Origin: Bin87 sp965197635
Lineage (GTDB): Bacteria; Chloroflexota; Dehalococcoidia; Lucifugimonadales; UBA3495
NCBI GenBank assembly: GCA_965197635.1
Contig: OZ240218.1
Location: forward strand, 620,001-684,000
DNA: 64,000 nt
Direction of reading: 5' to 3'
Shown here: one piece after another, positions 37,759 through 45,285 of the stretch
How the letters are laid out: the number at the start of each line of letters is the position of its first letter
How positions within the stretch are numbered: the stretch's first letter is position 1
Translations under genes and position numbers: made by a program
The notes under the pieces: model-generated
Seen by the model: only the letters and a program-made list of their open reading frames with translations
Told to the model about the DNA's origin: nothing
Database searches by the model: none

Positions 37759-37979
37759 GTTGTCGAGGACCTCACGCACCACGGTCGCGTCTGGGTAGGC
37801 CACATCCACCAACCACCGCATCTGGTGGGCGAAGTCCACCATGGTGCGCCGCTGGGTGATGGCCAGGTGGCGCCAGCCCGCTAGGGGTTCACAGGTCAGG
37901 AAGATGTTGCGGACACCAGCACGGCGATATTCATAGTCTGCCCGTCGGGGCCGTCCCGGTTGGACGGGCAACGGCGTTC

Positions 37980-38000
37980 GCAGATTGGTCAAAGATCGGG
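37980..38000 (-). repeat. Short insert CCCGATCTTTGACCAATC (IS630 B2)
   Basis: Lies within the transposase after the residues SIHLLAP and disrupts the reading frame. The same sequence occurs in IS66, IS701 and IS630 A copies. Confidence 0.75.
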
Positions 38001-38670
38001 GCCAGCAAATGGATGGAGGTCTCGTCAAAGCACACCACCGGACGCTGGGGATCGTAGGGTTCGGCATAGAGATCCAGCACGTCCTCCATCGCCGCCACGA
38101 ACTCCCCACCTACCTTCGGGATGCGCCACTGCTGCTTGCGCCACGGCTTGCGGACGTTCTTTGAGCTTGAGCCGCACCGTCTCGTAGGTCAGCGACGCAA
38201 CCAACCCCAACTCGACCATCCGGTCGGCCAGCAACTGCAAAGTCCAGTGGTCGTGGCCCTCCGGGGCCGGCGTGCACGCCAAGGCAATCAGGTGGGCTTC
38301 TGCTTTGTCGTCCAACTTGCGAAAACGGTTGGCTTGGGGATGGTCGTGGAGCACGCCGTCCAACCCTGCCTCGGCGTACCGCCGTTTGATGCGGAACACC
38401 GTGCCTTCGGACACATCCAGAGCCGATGCCATCTGCGGAGCGCTCCAACCCTCAGCCACCTTGAGCAGGATGCGAGCCAGAGTGGCGATCCGCACCGAGT
38501 GTTTCCCGCCACGGATCAGTCGGTTCAGTCGTTCCTCTTCCGTCAACTGTACTGGGTATCGTTGCCGAGCCATGGCGGCTGCACATCCCCGCAATTCGAT
38601 GTTGCAGCCAGCATACTGACTTCCACCACGGAACCCACAGAACCTCTATTACTGACTTGAACCAATACTA

Positions 38671-38952
38671 GCCGACGGGCAGCCGAGGCCGATTTCCGGC
38701 TGCTGCATAGACAGGTCTGATACGTCGCCGACTTGCCGAAGACTGCCGGGTTGCCAGATCGAATATCTACAAAGTAATCGCCGATGGCGACGGAATCTGT
38801 GGATACTTTAGCGACCGATTTACTGATGAGTGAATAAATACCTAAACCATACCTATCCGTCATTACCGCGAAATCGGGCATCCAGGAGGGTTCGGCGAAA
38901 GCAATCCGAGTTTAGATAGTCGTTCACGTATCAGTAGTAACCGGCTTCGGGG
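38671..38952. other. Unassigned; minus-strand ORF fragment to 38881
   Basis: A minus-strand frame starting at 38881 (MPDFAVMTDRYGLGIYSLIS, then GDYFVDIRSGNPAVFG) runs into the IS630 element at 38670. It could be a 5' gene fragment. I do not recognise it. Confidence 0.25.
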
Positions 38953-39084
38953 CAGGGCCTGTGCAAAGTCACCGATTAGCCCTTTCCGCTCGTCCTGAGC
39001 TTGTCGAAGGATGCCCTTTGCAATCGGAGGATGGTTCGACAGGCTCACCATGAGCGGATCAAAAAGGACTTTGCACAAGCCCTG
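38953..39084. mobile_element. 132-bp MITE with 9-bp duplication, carrying REP-like repeats
   Basis: Ends CAGGGCCTGTGCAAAGTC and, inverted, CAGGGCTTGTGCAAAGTC. The flanks GCTTCGGGG at 38944-38952 and 39085-39093 are an exact 9-bp duplication. Inside lie two inverted half-repeats, CCTGAGCTTGTCGAAGG and GGTTCGACAGGCTCACCATG, known as a very common bacterial intergenic repeat. No coding capacity. Confidence 0.85.
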
Positions 39085-39333
39085 GCTTCGGGGGAACCGC
39101 GGTTGCCGAAGCCACAGAGCAGGGTTATCATACGAGCAGATGACATTGCTGACACTCGTTCACAATGAGCAGTTGCCAGTATTTGACGCACCATCTCCCG
39201 CATAGGGATAAGCTCACCCGGGGACGGCGGTAGAACACCTTGACCCGCTACTCAATGTCCACTGATCTTACTGACGGAAGTTTCGCTGTGCTGGGAACGT
39301 GATCCCCAAACTATGCCGGAGGTTAAAAACCTT

Positions 39334-39561
39334 ATGGGATTCGATTGGAACGCATTCGAGGACCTGACATCGCTATTCGAGGACCTTAGATTACACAAAG
39401 AAAGGTGTTTGGAAGCCCGGATTTGCCCGGAATGCGGAAAAGACGTAGGCAATGGCATCGGGACAGGTAGGCTGGCAGACGGTATATTCTGCAGCTTAGA
39501 TTGCCACGTCAATTTTAGGGTGGTCGAGGCCCGATACTTTACACCCCCAGGCCGTAACTAA
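39334..39561 (+). CDS. Small zinc-ribbon-like protein
   Basis: The 75-residue protein has four cysteines in the order CPECGK, then CSLDC, spaced like a treble-clef or zinc-ribbon finger. The ATG at 39334 is preferred to 39313 because a GGAGG lies at 39317-39321, 12 nt before it. The gene ends 7 nt before the dCTP-deaminase-like gene, so the two are in one operon. No family name can be given. A metal-binding or protein-contact role for a partner of the deaminase is possible. Confidence 0.6.
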   Translation: MGFDWNAFEDLTSLFEDLRLHKERCLEARICPECGKDVGNGIGTGRLADGIFCSLDCHVNFRVVEARYFTPPGRN

Positions 39562-39568
39562 GCGCATC

Positions 39569-40780
39569 ATGTTCGAAGACATCAACGAAATGGATAAAGG
39601 GGGCATCCTGCCCGCCAAATGGCTTAGGCGAGCTGTTCAGGAAGAGATTATCACCAGTGAATATACTATCCCAGAGCAGAATTACCAGCCAGCGAGCCTA
39701 GACCTCAGGTTGGGTGAAAAGGCTTATGCCCTACAGTGCAGTTTTTTGCCGTATGCTGGACCGGTTGAAGCGAAGTTGCCCGACCTAACCATCGCGGAGA
39801 TAGACATACGGGACGGGGCCATTCTAGAAACAAACCGTCCTTACCTGATCCCTCTCTTGGAGAACCTGAGGTTGCCTCATGGCATCCGTGCGAGGACGAA
39901 TCCCAAAAGTTCCACCGGCCGATTAGATATATTTACGAGAGTGATTACGGACGATAGCCCACGGTTCGACGACATAACCGAGGGTTATCAAGGGCGCATG
40001 TTTTTAGAGGTATTCTCAAGGTCGTTCACTGTCAGGGTTCAGACGGGGTTGTCGTTGAATCAAATTCGCCTGTTCAAGGGTGACCCCAACGCGTTGAATC
40101 AAATTCGCCTGTTCAAGGGTGACCCCAAATGCGAACGGGGAGAACTGAAGCATACACACGAGCAGAATCCCATATTGTTCACCAAACCCGGACAATCTGC
40201 CCAATGGTTTGAGATTGACGAGGACAACTCAATAGGGTTCAGTGTCAATTTGATTGGTACCCTTGGTTTCTTAGGTTACCGGGCCAAAAAGAACAGCAGG
40301 CTCCTTGACCTGTCCCGGACCAATCACTATCAAACCAGGGATTTCTGGGAACCCGTGTTCGCCGAGAAAGGCCCTAGCCTAATATTGGAGCCGGAACAAT
40401 TCTACCTTCTGTCTTCCATCGAAAGCGTAAGCATACCACCTGGATTAGCTGCGGAGATGACTGCGTATGAAACCGCGACAGGGGAACTCCGTACGCATTA
40501 CGCGGGTTTCTTTGACCCCGGGTTCGGATTCGGCGAAAACGGGAGGTTGGGAGGCATCCAGCCTGTTCTAGAGATCCGGGCGCATGATGTCCCATTCATG
40601 GTTGGCCCGGGACAAAAGGTATGCACCCTCGCCTTCGAACGTATGCTTGAATCACCCGAGCAATGGTATGGCCCTAGAGTAGGATCATCATACCAGGAAG
40701 CAGGACGAGTCCTCAGCAAACACTTCTCGCCTAATGTCCAAACCCGTCAGTTGCCGATGTTCGAGGGTTGGGTTGGATAG
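39569..40780 (+). CDS. dcd: Bidomain 2'-deoxycytidine 5'-triphosphate deaminase
   Basis: The protein (403 residues) resembles the long, two-domain dCTP deaminase family (DCD), about twice the length of the usual Dcd. dCTP deaminase makes dUTP and ammonia for thymidylate synthesis. The first half has the conserved NPKSSTGR block at residues 111-118 followed by LDIFTRVITD. The second half has HYAGFFDPGFG and GGIQPVLEIRAHDVPF, the matching region of the second domain. A 39-nt tandem duplication repeats LNQIRLFKGDP (residues 163-173 and 176-186) in frame. Despite this the frame is open. A zinc-ribbon gene precedes it by 7 nt. Confidence 0.85.
   Translation: MFEDINEMDKGGILPAKWLRRAVQEEIITSEYTIPEQNYQPASLDLRLGEKAYALQCSFLPYAGPVEAKLPDLTIAEIDIRDGAILETNRPYLIPLLENLRLPHGIRARTNPKSSTGRLDIFTRVITDDSPRFDDITEGYQGRMFLEVFSRSFTVRVQTGLSLNQIRLFKGDPNALNQIRLFKGDPKCERGELKHTHEQNPILFTKPGQSAQWFEIDEDNSIGFSVNLIGTLGFLGYRAKKNSRLLDLSRTNHYQTRDFWEPVFAEKGPSLILEPEQFYLLSSIESVSIPPGLAAEMTAYETATGELRTHYAGFFDPGFGFGENGRLGGIQPVLEIRAHDVPFMVGPGQKVCTLAFERMLESPEQWYGPRVGSSYQEAGRVLSKHFSPNVQTRQLPMFEGWVG
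40054..40128 (+). repeat. 39-nt in-frame tandem duplication in dcd
   Basis: A 36-nt identical stretch at 40054-40089 and 40093-40128, offset 39 nt, adds 13 residues to the deaminase. The identity shows the duplication is recent. Confidence 0.9.
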
Positions 40781-41035
40781 CGTCAATGGGATCGACCACC
40801 TACGATAGCCAGGATTGCTAGCGCGGTCGGTCCCTTTCCTGCGAATGCGAAAGTAGCCGTCCGCACAGTTAAACCGCAGATATAACGGCCCGTAGGGGCT
40901 TATGGTTCATATGAGGCGTCTACCAAATATATGTCGAGCCTGTCCACGGAGAAGAACTGTGTAGCTCGACTATGGCACCGGCCGTTTTGACGACGGTTGT
41001 CTAGATGAAGTCAATTCGAGCTACTAAGTTCCCAC

Positions 41036-42358
41036 TTAGCGCTTCGTCCCCACCGCGCAGTGGAACGGCGTGGATATGAAGAAGGTGCCGTCGGCTTCGG
41101 CCTGGGCTACTGCGGTGCGCCAATCGGCGGCCTCCTCGGGGTTAAGGGTGGGCAGAATGCCGCCTTGGAGGAATTGCAGTCGGGTCCGGTCGGAGAAGGT
41201 GCTGATGAAGGGGTACATTTTCAGGTTGGTCAGGCCCAGTTGGGCGAATTTCTGGTAGAGGGTGGCGTCGTCGCAGCCCTGGGGGTGGCCTCGGTCGTCA
41301 ACCCACGGCGGCGACTCGATCCTGGTCTTCAGGTCAATGCCCAGGGGCAGGTTCACCCAGCGGTTCATATCGTGGGCGTGGCCCAGCACCGCCACCCGTC
41401 CGCCGGGTTTGGTGACCCGCACCATCTCCGGCAGCATCCGGTCGGCGTTCACCCGCTGGACCACGGTGCTGGAGAAGGCCACGTCCAGGCTGTTGTCGTC
41501 GAAGGGCAATTCCTCGGCGCTGCCCTCGCGGAAACTCACCGCGTCCGCCATGCCCTCGCGTCGGGCGATCTCGGCGGCCTCCCGCAGGAAATAGACGTTG
41601 ACGTCCACGCCGGACACCGGGTTGTTGCCGCCCGTCTCCCGGGCCAACCACCGGCACAGCACGCCGGTGCCGCAGCCGACCTCCAGGACGCTCTCGCCCG
41701 GCTGGATCGCCGTCGATGCAATGAGACTGCCCACGGCGGACAGGTAGCCGAAGGTGCGGCCCCGTCCCTCCAGGCTGGCGACCATTCCCAACGCCGGCCC
41801 GAACATGGAGATCACGCAGTAGCGTTCGCTTAAAGCCTCCAGAATCGGGTCCCACTGCGCCGGCGCCGCGCCCAGGGGCGCCAGCGCCAAGGGCGGGCCC
41901 GAACCCTGCACCCTGAAATACACGCCGTCAACCTCGCCCTCCTCGATGGTAGGGGACACGCTGGGCAGGCTGCCCTGGGAGCCCACGAAGTCCAGCATGG
42001 CCGATGCGAGGTCGTCGCCCCGCTGGATCGCAATATCGGCGTAGTTGTTGGGATACTCGTAGCCAGACAGGGCGACCGTCGTCGCCGAGGGCAGGCCGGC
42101 CATGTTGCGGGCGATGGTGTCCGTCGCGCCGCCGCTGTCGGCATTGAACACCAGCAGCCGGTCGGCCAACGGCTCCAGCGCCGCAGCGTCGAAGCCCAGC
42201 GGGCAGATCAGCGTCAGAGAGGCGATGGCCTCAGGATGACCGACCGCCAGCCCGCGCCAGTCGCCCAAGTTGCGCGAGGCGAAGTGCGCCCGCTCGATGC
42301 CCAGCTGCCGCAGAACGCCAACTATCTTGTCCTCGACCGGAGTGTCAATCTCTGCCAT
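41036..42358 (-). CDS. Hydrolase-like/SAM methyltransferase fusion
   Basis: The 440-residue protein has a class I methyltransferase domain from about residue 215: VLEVGCGTG (224-232) is the SAM-binding motif, then GVDVNVYFLREAAEIARREG, AEELPFDDNSLDVAFS and a VTKPGGRVAVLGH block. The first 210 residues resemble pieces of alpha/beta hydrolase proteins (LTLICPLGFDAAALEPLADR, RVQGSGPPLALAPLGAAPAQ) but lack a clear nucleophile Gly-x-Ser-x-Gly, so this part may be a degenerate binding domain. The start at 42358 (MAEIDTPVED) is chosen over 42436 since the extension is non-coding in style. The substrate is unknown. Confidence 0.8.
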   Translation of the reverse strand: MAEIDTPVEDKIVGVLRQLGIERAHFASRNLGDWRGLAVGHPEAIASLTLICPLGFDAAALEPLADRLLVFNADSGGATDTIARNMAGLPSATTVALSGYEYPNNYADIAIQRGDDLASAMLDFVGSQGSLPSVSPTIEEGEVDGVYFRVQGSGPPLALAPLGAAPAQWDPILEALSERYCVISMFGPALGMVASLEGRGRTFGYLSAVGSLIASTAIQPGESVLEVGCGTGVLCRWLARETGGNNPVSGVDVNVYFLREAAEIARREGMADAVSFREGSAEELPFDDNSLDVAFSSTVVQRVNADRMLPEMVRVTKPGGRVAVLGHAHDMNRWVNLPLGIDLKTRIESPPWVDDRGHPQGCDDATLYQKFAQLGLTNLKMYPFISTFSDRTRLQFLQGGILPTLNPEEAADWRTAVAQAEADGTFFISTPFHCAVGTKR

Positions 42359-42527
42359 GATCCTGCTCCCCCTTTCGGAATCGTCCGAAGCAGAATTTAC
42401 CGGATTGAAATGATTGACAGGATCGGAACCGTCCACCGACGACGAAATCCCAATCCTGCCAATCGGTAAAATCTCGAAAATCCTGCTTCTGACATCACCG
42501 CCAGAAATGGTGTGGCCGCAACTCCGT

Positions 42528-43412
42528 CTAGTTCCGCCCGTACTTGTCCACCGCGCGATCTCCCGTCAGCGCGAGGAAGATGTCGCCGTGGGCGTCGCAC
42601 CAGATGCCGTGGGCGGATCGACTGTCCCAGCGAGCCAATACGTTGCCGTCCCGGTCGAAGATGGCGACACGCGGCGAATGGGATTCATCCAGCGGCGCCA
42701 GTTGGCTGACCACGAAGTCGCCCTCGGGCGTCTCGGCGATGTCGGTGGGCCGGCAGGTGTCGGTCCACATGGCGATGAAGTCGCCGGAGGTGTTGAACAC
42801 CTGCACGCGGCTGTTCTCCCGGTCGCACACGTACACCCGGTCGTCGCGGGTCACCAGCAGGCTGTGGGGCAGATGGAACTCGTAGGGATGCTCCTTGCCC
42901 GGCTTGCCCCAGGAATACTTGTGGTTGCCGTCGTTGTCGAAGCGGTGCACGCGGGCGTTGCGGTAGCCGTCGGCCACGTACAGGTCGCCGCTGGGCGAGG
43001 GCACCAGCTCGGCGGGATAGTTGAACGGCCCGGCGGCTCGCGGCACCAGCTGGCCGGCCACCTCAGCGCCAGTGTCGGAGTGGACCATGTACCGGCCCAG
43101 CATCTGGATGAGCTTGCCGTCCACGGTGTACATCATGCAGGTCGACGTGTCCCGGTCGGTCAGGTAAACGATGTCGTCTTCAATGTAGAAGCCATGGGCG
43201 TACACGAAGCCGCCGTTTCCCCAACCGCTCTTGAACGAGCCGTCATTGTGGTCAAAAATGGCAATGGGCGGGTCGGCCCGGTGGAACGCGTAGATGTCGC
43301 CGGCGGAGTCGCTGGCCAAGGCGCTCACCGCGCCCATGGGGTGGGCGTCGGGCATCCTGGCCCAGTCGGACGTGAGCGTGTAGGTATGCTTTCCGCTTCC
43401 AACGGTGGTCAT
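42528..43412 (-). CDS. NHL-repeat beta-propeller protein
   Basis: The 294-residue protein consists of about six NHL-type blades, for example PAELVPSPSGDLYVADGYRN, HSLLVTRDDRVYVCDRENSR and AIFDRDGNVLARWDSRSAHG. There is no signal peptide or catalytic motif, so it is a cytoplasmic or surface binding propeller, or a lactonase-like relative. It lies between the methyltransferase fusion and the E1 beta gene, all on the minus strand. A 28-bp palindrome sits in its upstream spacer. Confidence 0.85.
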   Translation of the reverse strand: MTTVGSGKHTYTLTSDWARMPDAHPMGAVSALASDSAGDIYAFHRADPPIAIFDHNDGSFKSGWGNGGFVYAHGFYIEDDIVYLTDRDTSTCMMYTVDGKLIQMLGRYMVHSDTGAEVAGQLVPRAAGPFNYPAELVPSPSGDLYVADGYRNARVHRFDNDGNHKYSWGKPGKEHPYEFHLPHSLLVTRDDRVYVCDRENSRVQVFNTSGDFIAMWTDTCRPTDIAETPEGDFVVSQLAPLDESHSPRVAIFDRDGNVLARWDSRSAHGIWCDAHGDIFLALTGDRAVDKYGRN

Positions 43413-43464
43413 CGTTTAGCCTCCTGGGATCCCGTGTAAATCTATATCAGGGGATTTAGGTATG

Positions 43465-43492
43465 GTAGGGGCGAGGCATGCCTCGCCCCTAC
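43465..43492. repeat. 28-bp perfect palindrome GTAGGGGCGAGGCA + inverse
   Basis: Perfectly self-complementary (GTAGGGGCGAGGCA then TGCCTCGCCCCTAC), in the spacer between the NHL and E1 beta genes. A second hairpin with GGGTTTGAAACCC lies at 43518-43530. Both are typical intergenic REP-like repeats and could act as a transcript 3' end. Confidence 0.75.
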
Positions 43493-43553
43493 GTGATACG
43501 GAATTGCGCTTTTAGGTCGGGTTTGAAACCCACCCCTACAGTGACCATATCGT

Positions 43554-44609
43554 TCAGGACATCAGTCTGCGGGCGGTGGTAACCACTCGCTCGGCGTTGG
43601 GCAGGTAGATGCTTTCCAGCGCGCGACTGTAGGGCACGGGAGTGTGCGGCGGCGTAACGCGGGAAGGCGGCGCGTCCAGGTAGTCAAAGGCTTCCTCGGC
43701 GACGCGGGCGCAGATGTCCGTCGAGACGCTGCACACCGGCGTATCCTCGTCAACTACCACCAGCCGGTGGGTGCGCCGGACGGAATCCAGCACGTGGTCG
43801 TAGTCAATGGGAGACACGCTGAGCAGGTCAATGACCTCGGCGTTGACGCCCTCTTTCGCCAGTTCCTCGGCGGCCTCCACAGCCACCCAGGTCATCTTGC
43901 TGATGCCCACCAGGGTAATGTCGGAGCCGGGACGCACAGTGCGGGCCTTGCCCAGCGGTAGCGTGTACGATTCCTCGGGCACCGGGCAGGTGTCGCCGTA
44001 CAGCCCCTTGTGCTCGAAGAACACCACCGGGTCGTCATCGCGGATGGCCGACAGCAGCAACCCTTTGGCGGTGTAGGCGTCGGACGGGCAGACTCCCTTC
44101 AGGCCGGGGATGTGGCTGAACAGGGAGTAGAAGGACTCGGAGTGCTGCGCCGCGCTGCCGAATCCGGCGCCGATGCGGGTCAGCATGACGAAGGGCACCT
44201 TGACCTGCCCGCCGAACATATAGCGCATCTTGGCGGCGTTGTTCAGCAGCTGGTCCATGCAGACGCCGATGAAATCTACAAACATCAGCTCGGCCACGGC
44301 GCGCATTCCGGTGGAGGCGGCGCCGATGGCGGTGCCCACGAACGCCGCCTCGGAGAGGGGCGTGTCCAGCACGCGCTCGTTGCCGAACTCCTGAATCAGG
44401 CCGCGCGTGGTGCGGAAAGCGCCGCCCCAGGCGTCCACGATGCCCAGGTGCTCCCGACCGGCGCCGCCGGCGATTTCCTCGCCCATGATGATGACGGTCT
44501 CATCGCGGCGCATCTCCTGGAGCAGGGCCTCGTTGATGGCCTCGCGAGTTTGAATCACGCGGGTTTCCCCCGGTGGGGGCAGCATGGGGGTTTCGGTAAG
44601 GGTAGTCAT
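43554..44609 (-). CDS. 2-oxo acid (pyruvate/acetoin-type) dehydrogenase E1 beta subunit
   Basis: The 351-residue protein is an E1 beta chain (acoB/pdhB type), forming an alpha2beta2 tetramer with E1 alpha to decarboxylate a 2-oxo acid or acetoin. Motifs: IIMGEEIAGGAGREHLGIVD, LDTPLSEAAFVGTAIGAAST (thiamine-proximal), KVPFVMLTRIGAGFGSAAQH and the C-terminal HRLVVVDEDTPVCSVSTDIC. It is the last gene of a minus-strand operon with E1 alpha. Two small genes are inserted between, 4 nt upstream of this start. No E2 or E3 gene is in the window, so the complex depends on genes elsewhere. The substrate (pyruvate, acetoin or a branched oxo acid) cannot be decided. Confidence 0.9.
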   Translation of the reverse strand: MTTLTETPMLPPPGETRVIQTREAINEALLQEMRRDETVIIMGEEIAGGAGREHLGIVDAWGGAFRTTRGLIQEFGNERVLDTPLSEAAFVGTAIGAASTGMRAVAELMFVDFIGVCMDQLLNNAAKMRYMFGGQVKVPFVMLTRIGAGFGSAAQHSESFYSLFSHIPGLKGVCPSDAYTAKGLLLSAIRDDDPVVFFEHKGLYGDTCPVPEESYTLPLGKARTVRPGSDITLVGISKMTWVAVEAAEELAKEGVNAEVIDLLSVSPIDYDHVLDSVRRTHRLVVVDEDTPVCSVSTDICARVAEEAFDYLDAPPSRVTPPHTPVPYSRALESIYLPNAERVVTTARRLMS

Positions 44610-44613
44610 TGTT

Positions 44614-44988
44614 TCAGCCTCCCAAGGGGGTGATGCTCACTGCGCCGTCGGTAACGGCGTCAATGGTGATGCGGTGGTTCCACAGGAATTCCATGCCGAG
44701 GAGGGGTTCGGAGTCGAGCGGCAGGATTTGTGCTTGTCGCTGGGCTCCTTGCCAAACAACCGTGGCTTCGGCATAAGGTATCCTCGTAAAGTCCCCGGTT
44801 GCCGGCCTTGCATCGATCCATTCTGCGATCGACAGGCCCAGGCGGTTCATGTATCGGTTAGGCAGCAACAATTGGCCGTTGAAGCCGGTGTCCAGTATGA
44901 ACTGAATAGTGTGCGGGTTCCTCTGACTGTCCAGAATGGTGACCGGAACAAGCGGCTTGCGTGTGGCTGCTACTCTGCCAGAGGTCAC
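44614..44988 (-). CDS. Retropepsin-like aspartic protease (A3), inside the E1 operon
   Basis: The 124-residue protein has FILDTGFNGQLLLP, the retropepsin Asp-Thr-Gly motif, and the C-terminal LLGMEFLWNHRITID which corresponds to the hydrophobic-Gly motif of the fold. It would work as a dimer in the cytoplasm. Its start overlaps the end of the small partner gene by 4 nt (ATGA), and it ends 4 nt before the E1 beta start, so all four genes are probably one transcript and translationally coupled. The partner-then-protease order equals that at 35479-36176. Confidence 0.85.
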   Translation of the reverse strand: MTSGRVAATRKPLVPVTILDSQRNPHTIQFILDTGFNGQLLLPNRYMNRLGLSIAEWIDARPATGDFTRIPYAEATVVWQGAQRQAQILPLDSEPLLGMEFLWNHRITIDAVTDGAVSITPLGG

Positions 44989-45263
44989 AGCTCAGGCTCC
45001 TCATGCCACCCCAGAAACACGGGGGCGGAATAACCGACCCGGATCATGAATCCACAGGCGTCGGGGATTCGTTTCCGTAACTGGTGAGTGGCGTCAAGCA
45101 TCTTCTCGGCGATTTCGTATTCGCCGCTGTACACGTCCACGTACACGAACCTGCCGATGTCTTTTTCGGTTATCAGCGGCCTGATTTTTTGACGGTAAAT
45201 CAATTTACCCAGCGCCGAGATCTCGACGTCGGTCAGATTGGGCTGGCCCTTGCCAATGTCCAT
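44985..45263 (-). CDS. Small 'SGEYE' partner protein of retropepsin-like protease (copy 2)
   Basis: The 92-residue protein is homologous to the product of 35479-35781, sharing EIxAxGxxIY, V.VDVYSGEYEIAE, RIPDA and VGYSAP. It starts 22 nt after the E1 alpha gene and overlaps the protease gene by 4 nt. No known domain is recognised. Its conservation next to a protease of the same type at two loci is the main clue to its function. Confidence 0.75.
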   Translation of the reverse strand: MDIGKGQPNLTDVEISALGKLIYRQKIRPLITEKDIGRFVYVDVYSGEYEIAEKMLDATHQLRKRIPDACGFMIRVGYSAPVFLGWHEEPEL

Positions 45264-45285
45264 GCTCGTTTCCTGTTGATAGACG

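Larger units (their letters stand above)
37397..38573 (-). pseudogene. IS630 type B transposase, copy 2, with inserts
   Basis: From the ATG at 38573 the helix-turn-helix half is intact (ILLKVAEGWSAPQMASALDV, GTVFRIKRRYAEAGLDGVL). The frame breaks at 'LKLK', the same place as in copy 1. The DDE half reads RPVVCFDETSIHLLAP, then an insert of the TTTGACCAATCG type (37980-38000) breaks it. Further on VREVLDN is followed by an in-frame PVSSTGQA (37735-37758) before LNTHRMASLYE. Finally SWLN is followed by a 23-nt CCTGTCCTGAGCTTGCCGAA insert (37599-37622) that shifts the frame. It is non-functional. Confidence 0.85.
37391..38670 (-). mobile_element. IS630-family element, type B copy 2
   Basis: Ends TAGTACTCAATC and, inverted, TAGTATTGGTTC are related to type B copy 1. 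Its left TA (37391-37392) is also the right TA of the type A element, so the two IS share one TA. Confidence 0.75.

Noticed and set aside
43465..43492. Operator for the NHL or E1 beta gene
   Set aside because: The palindrome is of a general REP-like type and lies downstream of E1 beta; no regulator gene is nearby.
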